A DNA stretch of 64,000 nt, taken from assembly GCF_011758765.1 (NCBI RefSeq), contig NZ_JAANOU010000001.1:3658001-3722000 (forward strand). Direction: 5' to 3'. Source of the stretch: Amycolatopsis viridis. Lineage in GTDB: Bacteria; Actinomycetota; Actinomycetes; Mycobacteriales; Pseudonocardiaceae. Every line of letters starts with the position of its first letter. Position 1 is the first letter of the stretch. The notes beneath the pieces were generated by a model. That model was not told the origin of the DNA and searched no databases. It saw nothing but the letters and a program-made list of their open reading frames with translations. Below are positions 16,337 through 26,017 of this stretch, one piece after another. A program made the translations under genes and the position numbers.

Positions 16337-19171
16337 GTGCCCCGAATCCCGCTGCCGCACACGCGCCGTGCCCGGGCGGTGACCCTCGCGGTCGTCGTCG
16401 TGGTGCTCGCCGCCGTGGCGCTCGTCTGGACCCGCTCGCCGAGCGAACCCGCCGCGGTCCCGGCGCAGGACGCCGTCCTCGACGTGCCGGCCGCGCCCGG
16501 CTCGGCGGCGACGGTGCGCCTGGACACCACGCTCTACCTGCCCGCGCACACACCCGCGCCGGCGATCCTGCTGCCGCACGGGTTCGGCGCTGACAAGACC
16601 AGCGTCGCCGGGGACGCGCAGGACCTGGCGCGCCACGGGTTCGTGGTGCTCACCTACTCGGCACGCGGGTTCGGGCACAGCACCGGCGAGATCGGGCTGA
16701 ACGACCCGGACTTCGAGGTCGCCGACGCCACGCACCTGGTCGACTGGCTCGCCACCCGCCCCGAAGTCCGCCTCGACGGCCCCGGTGACCCGCGGATCGG
16801 GGTGCTCGGCGCCTCCTACGGCGGCGCACTCGCACTGCAGCTCGCCGGCCGGGACAAGCGGATCGACGCGATCGCGCCGGTGATCACCTACAACGACCTG
16901 GCCCAGGGGCTCACGCCGAACGCGGCGACGACCACGCCCACCCCCGGGACGCCCGCGGCCGGGGCGTTCGCGCCCGACGGGGTGTTCAAGAAGGGCTGGG
17001 CCGGCCTGCTGTTCTCGGCCGGCAGCTCGTCCACCGCCGGCGGCGGTCTGAGCGCCGACGCCCCCGAGCCCGGTCAGCAGAGCCAGGACAACCAGTCCGG
17101 CAGCACCGGCAGTGGCGGCGGTTCGGCGGCCGGTGCCACCCCGGTCCCCGCACAGGCGCCACCCCCGCGCGGCTCGGCGGGCTGCGGCCGGTTCACCGAC
17201 GAGATCTGCCGGGCCTACACCGAGCTCGCCACCACGGGCAGGGTCAGCGCGCAGGTCGCGGCCCTGCTGCAGCGGCTGTCGCCATCGGCCGTCACCGGGC
17301 GCATCACCGCGCCCACGCTGCTGGTGCAGGGCGAGGCCGACACCCTGTTCGGGCTCGACCAGTCCGACGCAACGGCCCGGCAGATCACCGCGGCCGGCGG
17401 GCACGTGCAGCAGGTCTGGTACACCGGCGGGCACGACGGCGGCCGTCCCGGTCCGCAACTGCGCGCGAAGATCGGCGACTGGCTGTGGTTCCAGCTCACC
17501 GGCGAAGGCGGCAACCCGTTCAGCGGGTTCTCCTACGACGTGCAGGGCTCGCTGCGTGCCTCCGGTTCACCGTCGGTGCGCACCGTCGACGCCGGTCCGT
17601 ACCCGGCGCAGGCGGAACGGCGCACGCTCCGGCTGAGCGGCGCCGAGCAGACGATCGTGAACCCGCCCGGCGGCACGCCCGCCGCGGTCAGCGGGATCCC
17701 CGGGCTGAACGGGGCGGTCAGCGGCTCCTCGCGGCTGTCCGGGCTGTTCACCGCCGACCCGCCGGGGCAGTCGGCACGCTTCACCACGGCGCCGGTCGGC
17801 TCGCAGCTGCTCGTGACCGGCTCGTCGACCGTGCGGCTACGGGTGTCCGGCACCGGCGATGCGGTGCTGTTCGCCAAGCTCTACGACCTCAACCCGGACG
17901 GCACGCGCACGCTGCCGGCGAACGAGGTCGCTCCGATCCGGGTGGCGATCCCGGCGTCCGGCACCGCCGACGTGACCGTGACGCTGCCCGGGATCGTGCG
18001 GCCCGTGGAGGCCGGGCATGCGCTGCAGCTCGTGGTCACCACGACCGACCAGGCGTACGCCACCCCGGTCGCACCGGCCGCGTACCGGATCGCCCTGACC
18101 GACCCGGTGCTGGCCGTGCCGGTGGTGCCCGGGCACGCCGAGGGCGGCGGGTGGCCGGCCGGCACGGTCCTCGGCATCGCGGTGACCCTGGCGATCGCCG
18201 CGGCGGCCGCGGCGATCGCGGCGCTGCGCAGGCGCCGCTCCCACCGGGCCGATCCGGAGCTCGCCGCGGTGCCGCTGGTGATCGACGGGCTGACCAAGTC
18301 CTACCCGGGCGGCGTCACCGCGGTGAACGACCTGTCCTTCCGGGTTGAGCCTGGCCAGGTACTGGGCCTGCTCGGCCCGAACGGCGCGGGCAAAACCACC
18401 ACCCTGCGGATGCTGATGGGGCTGATCACCCCGACGGCCGGGGAGATCGTGGTGTTCGGCCACCGGGTGACGCCGGGCGCGCCGGTGCTGTCGCGGATCG
18501 GGTCGTTCGTCGAGGGCTCGGGATTCCTGCCGCACCTGTCCGGCGCCGCGAACCTGCGGCTCTACTGGGACGCGACCGGGCGGCCGGCCGAGCAGGCGCA
18601 CCTGGAGCAGGCGCTGGAGATCGCCGGGCTGGGCAACGCGGTGCACCGCAAGGTCCGCACCTACAGCCAGGGCATGCGGCAGCGGCTGGCGATCGCCCAA
18701 GCCATGCTCGGGCTGCCGGAGCTGCTCGTGCTCGACGAACCGACCAACGGGCTCGACCCGCCGCAGATCCACCAGATGCGCGAGGTGCTGCAACGGTACG
18801 CGGCGACCGGGCGGACCGTGGTGGTCTCCAGCCACCTGCTGGCCGAAGTGGAGCAAACCTGCACGCACGTCGTGGTGATGCACCGCGGGCGGCTGGTGGC
18901 CGCGGGCGAGGTCGGCGACATCGTGGCCGCCGGCGGCGAGGCCACCTTCCGGGTGGACCGGCCGGACGCGGCGGCCGACGCGCTGCGCGGCGTGCCCGGG
19001 GTGTCCGCTGTGGACGTCGACGGCGACCTGGTGCACGCCGACCTGGACGGCATGCCGCGCGCCGACGCCGTCGCGATGCTGGTGCGCGCCGGGGTCGCGG
19101 TCGAGCAGGCCGGTCCCCGGCGGCGGCTGGAGGACGTGTTCCTGCAGCTGGTGGGAGAGGACGGCGCATGA
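16337..19171 (+). CDS. Exported alpha/beta-hydrolase (S15/CocE-like) fused to ABC transporter ATPase
   Basis: A 944-residue fusion. A basic N-terminus and a helix (about residues 14-32) lead into an extracytoplasmic alpha/beta-hydrolase of the X-Pro dipeptidyl-peptidase/CocE type with the full triad: Ser160 in GASYGG, Asp335 in QGEADTLF, His366 in GGHDGG. A Gly/Ser/Pro-rich linker (about 210-280) interrupts it and a C-terminal jelly-roll-like domain follows (about 390-600). A second helix (about 611-632) re-enters the cytoplasm, where a complete ABC ATPase follows (Walker A GPNGAGKTT 680-688, signature YSQGMRQR, LLVLDEPTNGLD). The topology is self-consistent: hydrolase outside, ATPase inside. 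The permease partner is the next gene but one. The start is GTG 16337; its ribosome-binding site is weak. Confidence 0.88.
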   Translation: MPRIPLPHTRRARAVTLAVVVVVLAAVALVWTRSPSEPAAVPAQDAVLDVPAAPGSAATVRLDTTLYLPAHTPAPAILLPHGFGADKTSVAGDAQDLARHGFVVLTYSARGFGHSTGEIGLNDPDFEVADATHLVDWLATRPEVRLDGPGDPRIGVLGASYGGALALQLAGRDKRIDAIAPVITYNDLAQGLTPNAATTTPTPGTPAAGAFAPDGVFKKGWAGLLFSAGSSSTAGGGLSADAPEPGQQSQDNQSGSTGSGGGSAAGATPVPAQAPPPRGSAGCGRFTDEICRAYTELATTGRVSAQVAALLQRLSPSAVTGRITAPTLLVQGEADTLFGLDQSDATARQITAAGGHVQQVWYTGGHDGGRPGPQLRAKIGDWLWFQLTGEGGNPFSGFSYDVQGSLRASGSPSVRTVDAGPYPAQAERRTLRLSGAEQTIVNPPGGTPAAVSGIPGLNGAVSGSSRLSGLFTADPPGQSARFTTAPVGSQLLVTGSSTVRLRVSGTGDAVLFAKLYDLNPDGTRTLPANEVAPIRVAIPASGTADVTVTLPGIVRPVEAGHALQLVVTTTDQAYATPVAPAAYRIALTDPVLAVPVVPGHAEGGGWPAGTVLGIAVTLAIAAAAAAIAALRRRRSHRADPELAAVPLVIDGLTKSYPGGVTAVNDLSFRVEPGQVLGLLGPNGAGKTTTLRMLMGLITPTAGEIVVFGHRVTPGAPVLSRIGSFVEGSGFLPHLSGAANLRLYWDATGRPAEQAHLEQALEIAGLGNAVHRKVRTYSQGMRQRLAIAQAMLGLPELLVLDEPTNGLDPPQIHQMREVLQRYAATGRTVVVSSHLLAEVEQTCTHVVVMHRGRLVAAGEVGDIVAAGGEATFRVDRPDAAADALRGVPGVSAVDVDGDLVHADLDGMPRADAVAMLVRAGVAVEQAGPRRRLEDVFLQLVGEDGA

Positions 19172-19257
19172 CCGAGTACGAGGGCCACAGCCCGCGCCGG
19201 GCGGACCGGTGCGCTGCCGGGCAGCCGGCGAGGCCGCGGCGGGAGGGAGACGCATGA
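19168..19257 (+). CDS. Possible 29-codon coupling ORF between fusion ATPase and permease
   Basis: ATG 19168 overlaps the stop of the ATPase fusion (ATGA), and the frame ends in TGA 19255-19257, which overlaps the ATG (19254) of the permease. Its first nine bases (ATGACCGAG) equal the first nine of the permease gene. It may be a translational relay or the trace of a small duplication; the peptide (MTEYEGHSPRR...) has no recognisable feature. Translation is unproven. Confidence 0.3.
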   Translation: MTEYEGHSPRRADRCAAGQPARPRREGDA

Positions 19258-20180
19258 CCGAGAACGGTGTGCACACCGACCCGGCGGCGCTGGACGACCT
19301 CACCGACGCCGCGAGTCACACCCACAGCGGCGTCGGTGCGGACGGCGCCGTCGCCGGCTACCGGGCGCGGCGCACGCTCCGGCTGGGCGTCGAGCTGCGG
19401 CGTCAGCTGCGGCGGCGGCGCACCCAGCTGGTGCTCGGGTTCGTCGTGCTGCTGCCGTTCATCCTGGTGGTGGCCTTCGAAATCGGGCAGTCCAGCCCGA
19501 ACCGGCGCTCCGGCGGGTTCGTCGACCTGGCGACCGCGAGCGCGCCGAACTTCGTGGTGCTGGCACTGTTCGTGTCCGGGACGTTCCTGCTGCCCACGAT
19601 CGTCGCCCTGTTCTTCGGGGACACGATCGCGAGCGAGGCATCCTGGTCGAGCCTGAAGTACCTGCTCGCAATCCCGGTGCCGCGGCACCGGCTGCTGCGG
19701 CAGAAGGCCGTCGCGTCCGGGCTGCTGGCGGTGGCGGCGCTGGTGCTGCTGCCGCTGGTGTCGCTCGTGGCGGGGCTGATCTTCTACGGTGCCGGGGACG
19801 CGGTGAGCCCGACCGGCGACGCGATCCCGTTCGGCCGCAGCCTGGTGGCGCTCGCGCTGTCCACGGTGTTCGTGGTGGTCCAGCTCGCGTGGGTGGCCGG
19901 GCTGGCGCTGCTGCTGTCGGTGCTCACCGACGCGCCGCTCGGCGCGGTCGGCGGGGCGGTGCTCGCGGCGATCCTGTCGCAGATCCTGGACCAGATCACC
20001 GCACTGGGCACACTGCGCAACTATCTGCCGACGCACTACGCGTACGGGTGGATGGACCTCATCGCGACCGACATCGACTGGACGAACATGGCGGCCGGGC
20101 TGTTGTCCGCGGTGATCTACGCGACGGTGTTCACGCTGCTGGCCGCCCGCCGGTTCGCGACCAAGGACATCACCAGCTGA
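19254..20180 (+). CDS. ABC-2 type transporter permease
   Basis: A 308-residue membrane protein with six predicted helices, typical of ABC-2 export permeases: a first helix LVLGFVVLLPFILVVAFEIG, then FVVLALFVSGTFLLPTIVALFFGDTIASEASWSSLKYLLAIPVPRHRLLRQK, which is the coupling region of this family. The cytoplasmic N-terminal 50 residues are acidic and His-containing (DDLTDAASHTHSG). The start ATG 19254 is chosen because GGGAGGGAGA precedes it. It should form the exporter with the ATPase domain of the upstream fusion; the substrate is unknown. Confidence 0.88.
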   Translation: MTENGVHTDPAALDDLTDAASHTHSGVGADGAVAGYRARRTLRLGVELRRQLRRRRTQLVLGFVVLLPFILVVAFEIGQSSPNRRSGGFVDLATASAPNFVVLALFVSGTFLLPTIVALFFGDTIASEASWSSLKYLLAIPVPRHRLLRQKAVASGLLAVAALVLLPLVSLVAGLIFYGAGDAVSPTGDAIPFGRSLVALALSTVFVVVQLAWVAGLALLLSVLTDAPLGAVGGAVLAAILSQILDQITALGTLRNYLPTHYAYGWMDLIATDIDWTNMAAGLLSAVIYATVFTLLAARRFATKDITS

Positions 20181-20198
20181 GCCCGCTACGGTGAGCCG

Positions 20199-20954
20199 AT
20201 GACGATCGAGCTGGACAAGGCCGGCGACGTGGCCGTGCTCACGCTGGCCCACGGCAAGGCGAACGCACTGGACACCGAGCTGTGCCGGGAACTGGTGGCG
20301 CAGCTGGAGAACGCCGAGCTCAACGGCGTGCGGGCGGTGGTGCTGGCCGGGCGGGACGGGATGTTCTCCGCGGGCGTGGACCTCAAGCGGGTGTCCGCCG
20401 GCGGGGCGGACTACGTGCGGGAGTTCCTGCCGGCGCTGTCGGATGCGTTCCTGGCGGTGTTCGGGTTCCCCGGCCCGGTGGTGGCGGCGATGACCGGGCA
20501 CGCCATCGCCGGCGGGGCGGTGCTGGCCGCCGCGTGTGACCGTCGGGTGCTCAACGCCCGGCAGGGGCGGGTAGGCGTGACCGAACTGCTGGTCGGGGTG
20601 CCGTTTCCGCTGGTGGCGCTGGAGATCCTGCGGTGCGCGTACGGGACGGAGCGGCTGCCCGGGTTGACGTTCCTCGGCGAGACGTACGCCGGGGAGGACG
20701 CGCTGGCCCGCGGGCTGGTCGACGAACTGGCCGCGCCGGACGAGGTGCTGCCGCGGGCGATCGAGACGGCCACGCGGCTGGCGGCGGTGCCCGGGGACGT
20801 GTTCCGCCACACGAAGGCGCAGATCCACCGCCCGTTCGACGAGCGGATCGGCGAGCAGCGCGCCGGGGACGACGCTTACGTCGAGCAAGTGTGGCAGTCG
20901 GCGCCCGCACTAGCGGCGATCGAGCAGTACGTGCGGAGGACCCTCGGCAGGTGA
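20199..20954 (+). CDS. Enoyl-CoA hydratase/isomerase family protein
   Basis: A 251-residue crotonase-fold protein. The first oxyanion-hole segment is AGRDGMFSAGVDLKR (about 48-62) and the second is GHAIAGGAVLAAACDRRV (about 98-115), both characteristic. In place of the usual two catalytic Glu of hydratases, the 117-140 region reads GRVGVTELLVGVPFP, with one Glu, so isomerase or other crotonase chemistry is possible. It lies 18 bp after the permease on the same strand but is functionally unrelated. The following 252 bp to uvrB contain no gene I can support. Confidence 0.88.
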   Translation: MTIELDKAGDVAVLTLAHGKANALDTELCRELVAQLENAELNGVRAVVLAGRDGMFSAGVDLKRVSAGGADYVREFLPALSDAFLAVFGFPGPVVAAMTGHAIAGGAVLAAACDRRVLNARQGRVGVTELLVGVPFPLVALEILRCAYGTERLPGLTFLGETYAGEDALARGLVDELAAPDEVLPRAIETATRLAAVPGDVFRHTKAQIHRPFDERIGEQRAGDDAYVEQVWQSAPALAAIEQYVRRTLGR

Positions 20955-21206
20955 CCGGCCGGGTGGTGGTAGCCCGCACAGCCACCCGCCCGCCGCCAGA
21001 CCGAACGACCACCACTCGCCCAAGCCCACCGGGTCGAACGACAGCCGCCTGGCGGTAACTGGCCGGGCGTCCCGGGCGAGGCACCGGAGATCCCGGCACG
21101 ACAACGGGTCCGGTAGCCGCGTCCACCCCGGATCACCGACGGCTGTGCTCGCGCTCGTGCGGTCTGGTGGTGCGGGGTGCGCCGGCCGCGGCGCGGCGCA
21201 CCGTCG

Positions 21207-23360
21207 TCACTTCAGCCCGGCGGCGTCCATGCCCCGCAGTTCCTTCTTCAGGTCCGCGATCTCGTCGCGGAGGCGGGCGGCCAGCTCGAACTGCAGGTCG
21301 CGCGCGGCCTGCATCATCTGGTCGGTCATCTGCTGGATCAGGTCGGCCAGTTCCGCGCGCGGCATGCCGGCCACGTCGCGGTCCACCAGCACCCCCGAGC
21401 TGCGGCCACCCTGCTCGGGTTTCTTGCCCCGCGAGGCGTTGCGGCCCGAACCGCCGACCTGCACCGCCTGCTCGGAGTCCTCGGCCTCGGTGTAGACGCG
21501 GTCGAGGATGTCGGCGATCTTCTTCCGCAGCGGCTGCGGGTCGAGGCCACGCTCCTCGTTGTAGGCGATCTGCTTCTCGCGGCGGCGGTTGGTCTCGTCG
21601 ATCGCGTACCGCATCGAGTCGGTGATCTTGTCCGCGTACATGTGGACCTCACCGGAGACGTTTCGCGCAGCCCGGCCGATCGTCTGGATCAGCGAGGTGC
21701 CGCTGCGCAGGAAGCCCTCCTTGTCCGCGTCGAGGATCGCCACCAGCGACACCTCGGGCAGGTCCAGGCCCTCCCGCAGCAGGTTGATGCCGATCAGCAC
21801 GTCGAAATCACCCGAGCGCAGCTGCCGCAGCAGCTCGACCCGCCGCAGCGTGTCCACCTCGGAATGCAGGTACCGCACCCGGATGCCCAGCTCCAGCAGG
21901 TAGTCGGTGAGGTCCTCGGCCATCTTCTTGGTCAGCGTGGTGACCAAGACCCGTTCGTCCCGCTCGGCGCGCACCCGGATCTCGTGCACCAGGTCGTCGA
22001 TCTGGCCCTCGGTCGGCTTGACGACGACCTCCGGGTCGACCAGACCGGTCGGCCGGATGACCTGCTCGACGAACTCGCCGCCGGTCTGGCCCAGCTCATA
22101 CGGGCCCGGCGTGGCCGACAGGTACACCGTCTGCCCGATGCGGTCGGTGAACTCCTCCCAGGTCAGCGGCCGGTTGTCGAGTGCGCTGGGCAACCGGAAC
22201 CCGTGCTCGACGAGGGTGCGCTTGCGCGACGCGTCGCCTTCGTACATGCCGCCGATCTGGGGCACCGTCACGTGCGACTCGTCGATGACCAGCAGGAAGT
22301 CCTCGGGGAAGTAGTCGATCAGGGTGGCCGGCGCCGACCCCGGCGGGCGGCCGTCGATGTGCCGCGAGTAGTTCTCGATGCCGGAGCAGAACCCGACCTG
22401 GCGCATCATCTCGATGTCGTAGCTGGTGCGCATGCGCAGCCGCTGGGCCTCCAGCAGCTTGCCCTGCTTCTCCAGGCGGGCCAGCTGGTCGGCCAGCTCC
22501 TCCTCGATGCCGCGGATCGCCTTCTCCATGCGCTCCGGCCCCGCCACGTAGTGGGTGGCCGGGAAGATGCGCACCTCGTCGACCTCGCGCACGATCTCGC
22601 CGGTGAGCGGGTGCAGGTAGTACAGCTTGTCGACCTCGTCGCCGAAGAACTCGACCCGCACGGCCAGCTCCTCGTACGCGGGGATGATCTCGACCGTGTC
22701 GCCCCGGACCCGGAACGTGCCGCGCGAGAACGCCAGGTCGTTGCGGGTGTACTGCACGTCGACCAGGGCCCGCAGGAACGTGTCGCGCTCGACCTCCATC
22801 CCGACCGAGAGCCGGGCGGAGCGGTCGAGGTAGGACTGCGGTGTGCCCAGGCCGTAGATGCAGGACACCGACGCGACCACGATGACGTCGCGCCGGGACA
22901 GCAGGTTCATCGTGGCGGAGTGCCGGAGCCGCTCGACGTCGTCGTTGATCGACGAGTCCTTCTCGATGTAGGTGTCGGTCTGCGGGACGTAGGCTTCCGG
23001 CTGGTAGTAGTCGTAGTAGCTGACGAAGTACTCGACCGCGTTGTGCGGGAACAGCTCACGCAGCTCGTTGGCCAGCTGGGCGGCGAGCGTCTTGTTCGGC
23101 GCCATGACCAGGGTGGGCCGCTGGACCCGCTCGATCAGCCACGCGGTGGTCGCCGATTTGCCCGTACCGGTGGCGCCCAGCAGCACGACGTCCTTCTCGC
23201 CGCGCGTGAGGCGCTCGGCGAGCTCGTCGATGGCCGCCGGCTGGTCACCAGCGGGCTGGTACTCGCTGACGACCTTGAACCGGCCGTCCGCGCGCGGGAT
23301 GTCGGAGACGGGCCGGAACTCGGACTGGGCGAGCACGGGGTGTTCGGTTGCGAAAGCCAC
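21207..23360 (-). CDS. uvrB: UvrABC excinuclease subunit B
   Basis: A 717-residue nucleotide excision repair helicase-like subunit that loads on damaged DNA with UvrA and recruits UvrC. Walker A is GATGTGKS, the beta-hairpin that clamps DNA is in [28 protein letters not shown], and helicase motifs [14 protein letters not shown] and QTIGRAARN follow. The C-terminal UVR motif ([28 protein letters not shown]) that binds UvrC is complete. I place the start at GTG 23360 ([15 protein letters not shown]), the usual actinobacterial beginning, with GGGGA just upstream; a longer frame adds 10 unlikely residues. Confidence 0.98.
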   Translation of the reverse strand: MAFATEHPVLAQSEFRPVSDIPRADGRFKVVSEYQPAGDQPAAIDELAERLTRGEKDVVLLGATGTGKSATTAWLIERVQRPTLVMAPNKTLAAQLANELRELFPHNAVEYFVSYYDYYQPEAYVPQTDTYIEKDSSINDDVERLRHSATMNLLSRRDVIVVASVSCIYGLGTPQSYLDRSARLSVGMEVERDTFLRALVDVQYTRNDLAFSRGTFRVRGDTVEIIPAYEELAVRVEFFGDEVDKLYYLHPLTGEIVREVDEVRIFPATHYVAGPERMEKAIRGIEEELADQLARLEKQGKLLEAQRLRMRTSYDIEMMRQVGFCSGIENYSRHIDGRPPGSAPATLIDYFPEDFLLVIDESHVTVPQIGGMYEGDASRKRTLVEHGFRLPSALDNRPLTWEEFTDRIGQTVYLSATPGPYELGQTGGEFVEQVIRPTGLVDPEVVVKPTEGQIDDLVHEIRVRAERDERVLVTTLTKKMAEDLTDYLLELGIRVRYLHSEVDTLRRVELLRQLRSGDFDVLIGINLLREGLDLPEVSLVAILDADKEGFLRSGTSLIQTIGRAARNVSGEVHMYADKITDSMRYAIDETNRRREKQIAYNEERGLDPQPLRKKIADILDRVYTEAEDSEQAVQVGGSGRNASRGKKPEQGGRSSGVLVDRDVAGMPRAELADLIQQMTDQMMQAARDLQFELAARLRDEIADLKKELRGMDAAGLK

Positions 23361-23409
23361 GTTCCCCAGAGTAGGCGGGCCCACCGACACTTTTCAGCGT
23401 GGCGGGGTT

Positions 23410-23664
23410 TCAGCAGGCCAGGCGCCGATCGCGGGCGGCGCGGGCCAGGCACGCCTCGCACGGCATGCCGCAGATGCGCTCCAGCAGCTCGGCGCTGCCG
23501 CAGCGGATCGGGGCGCCGCAGCGGGCGACGAGGACCTCCGGGATGGGGCCGGTCTCCGGGATGGGGACGAGGTGGCACACCCGGTCGCGTTCACCCGTGG
23601 CTCCCGGCCGCAGCCGGACGAGGGCCATCACTCCGGTCGGTTCGGCGTACACGACGTTCCCCAT
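23410..23664 (-). CDS. Small Cys-rich hypothetical protein
   Basis: An 84-residue protein of unknown function with seven cysteines (30, 49, 55, 65, 69, 72, 84) and a CxxxCxxC cluster near the C-terminus, suggesting a small metal-binding fold. It opens MGNVVYAEPTGVMALVRLRPG. ATG 23664 is the start (CCGTATG context; ribosome-binding site weak). It sits 49 bp upstream of uvrB on the same strand, so it could be a leader gene of that transcript. I do not recognise the family with certainty. Confidence 0.65.
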   Translation of the reverse strand: MGNVVYAEPTGVMALVRLRPGATGERDRVCHLVPIPETGPIPEVLVARCGAPIRCGSAELLERICGMPCEACLARAARDRRLAC

Positions 23665-23871
23665 ACGGAGATCGTAAACCGGAATAATCGTGGAATCTTC
23701 GTGCCCTCGGCCCAATCCTCCGGTCGGGTACTGGTCTTGCGAGACGAAAGCGGGATGACGCGGGCGGACGCGAAATGGCGCGGACAGCACCGATGACGCG
23801 AATGACGGCGCGAGGGGTTCCAGCGGGCGCAGCGTCCGGCGGCCGCGGCCGCCGGCCGGTGCACCGGGGAT

Positions 23872-25125
23872 CTACGGTGCCGTCAGCACGGCCGCGCCGA
23901 GCCGGTGGCACAGCCGCAGCGCCAGTTCCACGTCGAGGCGGTTCTCGGCGACCGGGCGGCCCAGCATCTCCTCCGCCTTGCGCACCCGGTACTGCACCGA
24001 GTTCTTGTGCATCGTCAGCTGGGTGGCCGCCGCGGTGTAGCTGCCGCCGGTGGACAGGAACACGCGCAGCGTCTCGCGCAGCCGGGCGTGGTGCTCGTCG
24101 TCGGTGGCGAGCTGGTTGAGCGTGTCGGCCACCCAGCCCCGCGCGGCCGCGATGTCACTGGCCATCAGGGCGATGGCGCCCACGTCGCGGAAGGTCAGGA
24201 ACCGGTCGCAGTGCTCCCCCGCGGCGAAAGCCAGGTTGTAGACGCGCTGGGCCTGCCGGTGGCTGCGGCGGAACCCGTCCAGGCCCGCACCGGGGTCGCC
24301 GAGCACGAACCGGACGCCCGGGTCGGCCTTGTCGAGCACCTTCCGGACCCGCTCCTCGTCCGGCATCGCGGCCCGCTCCAGGGGGAACCAGACCCACGCG
24401 CACATCTCGTCGTTCGGCACGAACAGCGGCGCTCCGGCGCTGGGCAGCCCGCCGGCCAGCTCGGTCGCGACCGACTCCAGCGCGCTGAGCACGTGCCCGG
24501 CCGGCGGGAGGGGCGCCTGCCACACGATCATCGCCAGGTGGGTGCCGCGCAGGCGGTAACCGAGGCTGGTCTCGCTGGTGTCGGTGGCGCCGCCCTCGAT
24601 CAGCGTCCGCACCCGCGCGGCGCGCACTGCGCTCCGGTTGACCAGCCAGCGGTCGCGCTCCTCCTGGTAGGCGGACACCGCCTGCTGCGTGACCCGGTCG
24701 ATGAACGCGAACGCCTCGGTCAGCGCGTGGCTCATCATCCCGCCCACCACGGCGGGGTCGCGCTCCAACCGCACCGCCTCGGGCAGGGCGTACTCCAGCA
24801 GCGCGGTCTGGCCCAGGTAGTAGGCGCGGATCAGGTCGACGACCGGGGTGCCGCGCTGGGCGAGCCGGCGCGCGTACTCCGTCGCGGCGGCGGGCGCCTC
24901 CACGCGGCGCGGATCGATGCCGTGCTGGAAGATCCGCAGCGCGGTGTCGACGTTCTGGTAGACGCTCGCCGACAACAGGCTGACCACGCTCTCGTCGTCG
25001 TTGACCAGGTTCGGGAGCTCACGCGCGTACACCTGCACGACCTTCTCGGTGAGCTCGGTGGCCCGTTCGGCGAGCAACGCGGCCACGCGCGCCACTGCCT
25101 CGATCGCGTCTGCCTCGTCCGCCAC
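23872..25125 (-). CDS. PucR-family transcriptional regulator (CdaR-like C-terminal helix-turn-helix)
   Basis: A 417-residue regulator. The N-terminal 170 residues are helical (RsbT co-antagonist-like/PucR N-domain: YQNVDTALRIFQHG, YYLGQTALLEYALPEAVRLE), the middle is a GGDEF-like sensory domain, and the C-terminus carries the PucR helix-turn-helix LRVFLSTGGSYTAAATQLTMHKNSVQYRVRKAEEMLGRP. Such proteins often respond to nitrogen, purine or amino-acid metabolites. It is monocistronic, and divergent from a DUF402 gene across a 58-bp gap that must hold both promoters. Confidence 0.88.
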   Translation of the reverse strand: MADEADAIEAVARVAALLAERATELTEKVVQVYARELPNLVNDDESVVSLLSASVYQNVDTALRIFQHGIDPRRVEAPAAATEYARRLAQRGTPVVDLIRAYYLGQTALLEYALPEAVRLERDPAVVGGMMSHALTEAFAFIDRVTQQAVSAYQEERDRWLVNRSAVRAARVRTLIEGGATDTSETSLGYRLRGTHLAMIVWQAPLPPAGHVLSALESVATELAGGLPSAGAPLFVPNDEMCAWVWFPLERAAMPDEERVRKVLDKADPGVRFVLGDPGAGLDGFRRSHRQAQRVYNLAFAAGEHCDRFLTFRDVGAIALMASDIAAARGWVADTLNQLATDDEHHARLRETLRVFLSTGGSYTAAATQLTMHKNSVQYRVRKAEEMLGRPVAENRLDVELALRLCHRLGAAVLTAP

Positions 25126-25183
25126 GTGATCACCCTACCGCCGCGACAATTCCGTTCTGCCTGTAAACCAGCAGAATGGAGCG

Positions 25184-25711
25184 ATGACCGCGCACGCCGG
25201 GACGATCCACTCCCCCAAGATCGAGACCTTCGACGTCGCGAACCGGACGAACACCGACCCCAAGGGCATCGCCCGCGCCGTCGAGGAGTACCGGGTCGAA
25301 CCCTTCGGGCTCTACCTCGCCCGCCGCACGCCGGGCCGCGCCCAGTTCCACTACCTGGAGTCCTGGCTGCTGCCCGGGCTCGGGTTGCGCGTGACCGACT
25401 ACTGGTTCCGCCCCGGGCACGAACGTGATCAGGACTTCTACCTCGACGTGGTCTCGGTGGAGCGCGACGGCGCCACCTGGCGCACCACCGACTGGTACCT
25501 CGATCTCGTGGTGCGCGAGGGCGAGCGGGTCGACGTGCTCGACACCGACGAACTCCTCGCCGCCACCGGCGCCGGGCTGCTCACCCCGCGCGAGGCCGAA
25601 CGCGCGCTGGCGATCACCTACGGCACCGTCGACGGCCTCGCCGCCCACGAGTACCGGGTGGACCGCTGGCTCGCCACCTGCGGCATCCACCTGACCTGGC
25701 GGCGGCGCTGA
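25184..25711 (+). CDS. DUF402-domain protein (FomD-like/nucleoside phosphatase fold)
   Basis: A 175-residue protein with a DUF402 domain. Relatives include FomD of fosfomycin synthesis (CMP hydrolase) and staphylococcal nucleoside di/triphosphatases that use Mg/Mn. Family residues seen: WLLPGLGLRVTDYWFRPGHE, then FYLDVVSVERDGATWRTTDWYLDLVVREGERVDVLDTDEL, rich in the metal-binding Asp/Glu of the family. Its exact substrate is unknown. It is divergent from the PucR-type regulator, which may control it. Confidence 0.8.
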   Translation: MTAHAGTIHSPKIETFDVANRTNTDPKGIARAVEEYRVEPFGLYLARRTPGRAQFHYLESWLLPGLGLRVTDYWFRPGHERDQDFYLDVVSVERDGATWRTTDWYLDLVVREGERVDVLDTDELLAATGAGLLTPREAERALAITYGTVDGLAAHEYRVDRWLATCGIHLTWRRR

Positions 25712-25887
25712 TCCCGCCGGCCGGCGGCGGAGAAGAAGTTGACGTTCGAGGGCAACCGAACCGCTCCCGGCGGCGTCACAGTTGCGGAGCTCGCCCGCCT
25801 TCCGGTGTGCACCACCGCGCAGGCGGGCCGGCTGCTGTCGCTCGTCCGGCGGGCCGCCACGGCGGTTCCGGCGACGAGCGCGGTTTC

Positions 25888-25935
25888 CTGGCGGCTGGTC
25901 GGCATCTGCTTGGGGGTATGCCGACCAGCCGCCGG
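25888..25935. terminator. Long perfect hairpin between convergent DUF402 and coaE genes
   Basis: GCGGCTGGTCGGCAT (25891-25905) and its exact complement (25918-25932) enclose a 12-base loop, with the stem extended by 25890/25933 and a G-U pair. It is 180 bp after the DUF402 stop and 83 bp after the coaE-fusion stop. A bidirectional terminator is the simplest reading. The rest of the 306-bp gap shows no gene. Confidence 0.6.
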
Positions 25936-26017
25936 CACTCCGCGATCAGCGGGCGGCTCCGGGTCACCGGCCGGTGGTGTCCACACCGGACCGGACGACG
26001 GCCGCGCCGCGTCAGCG

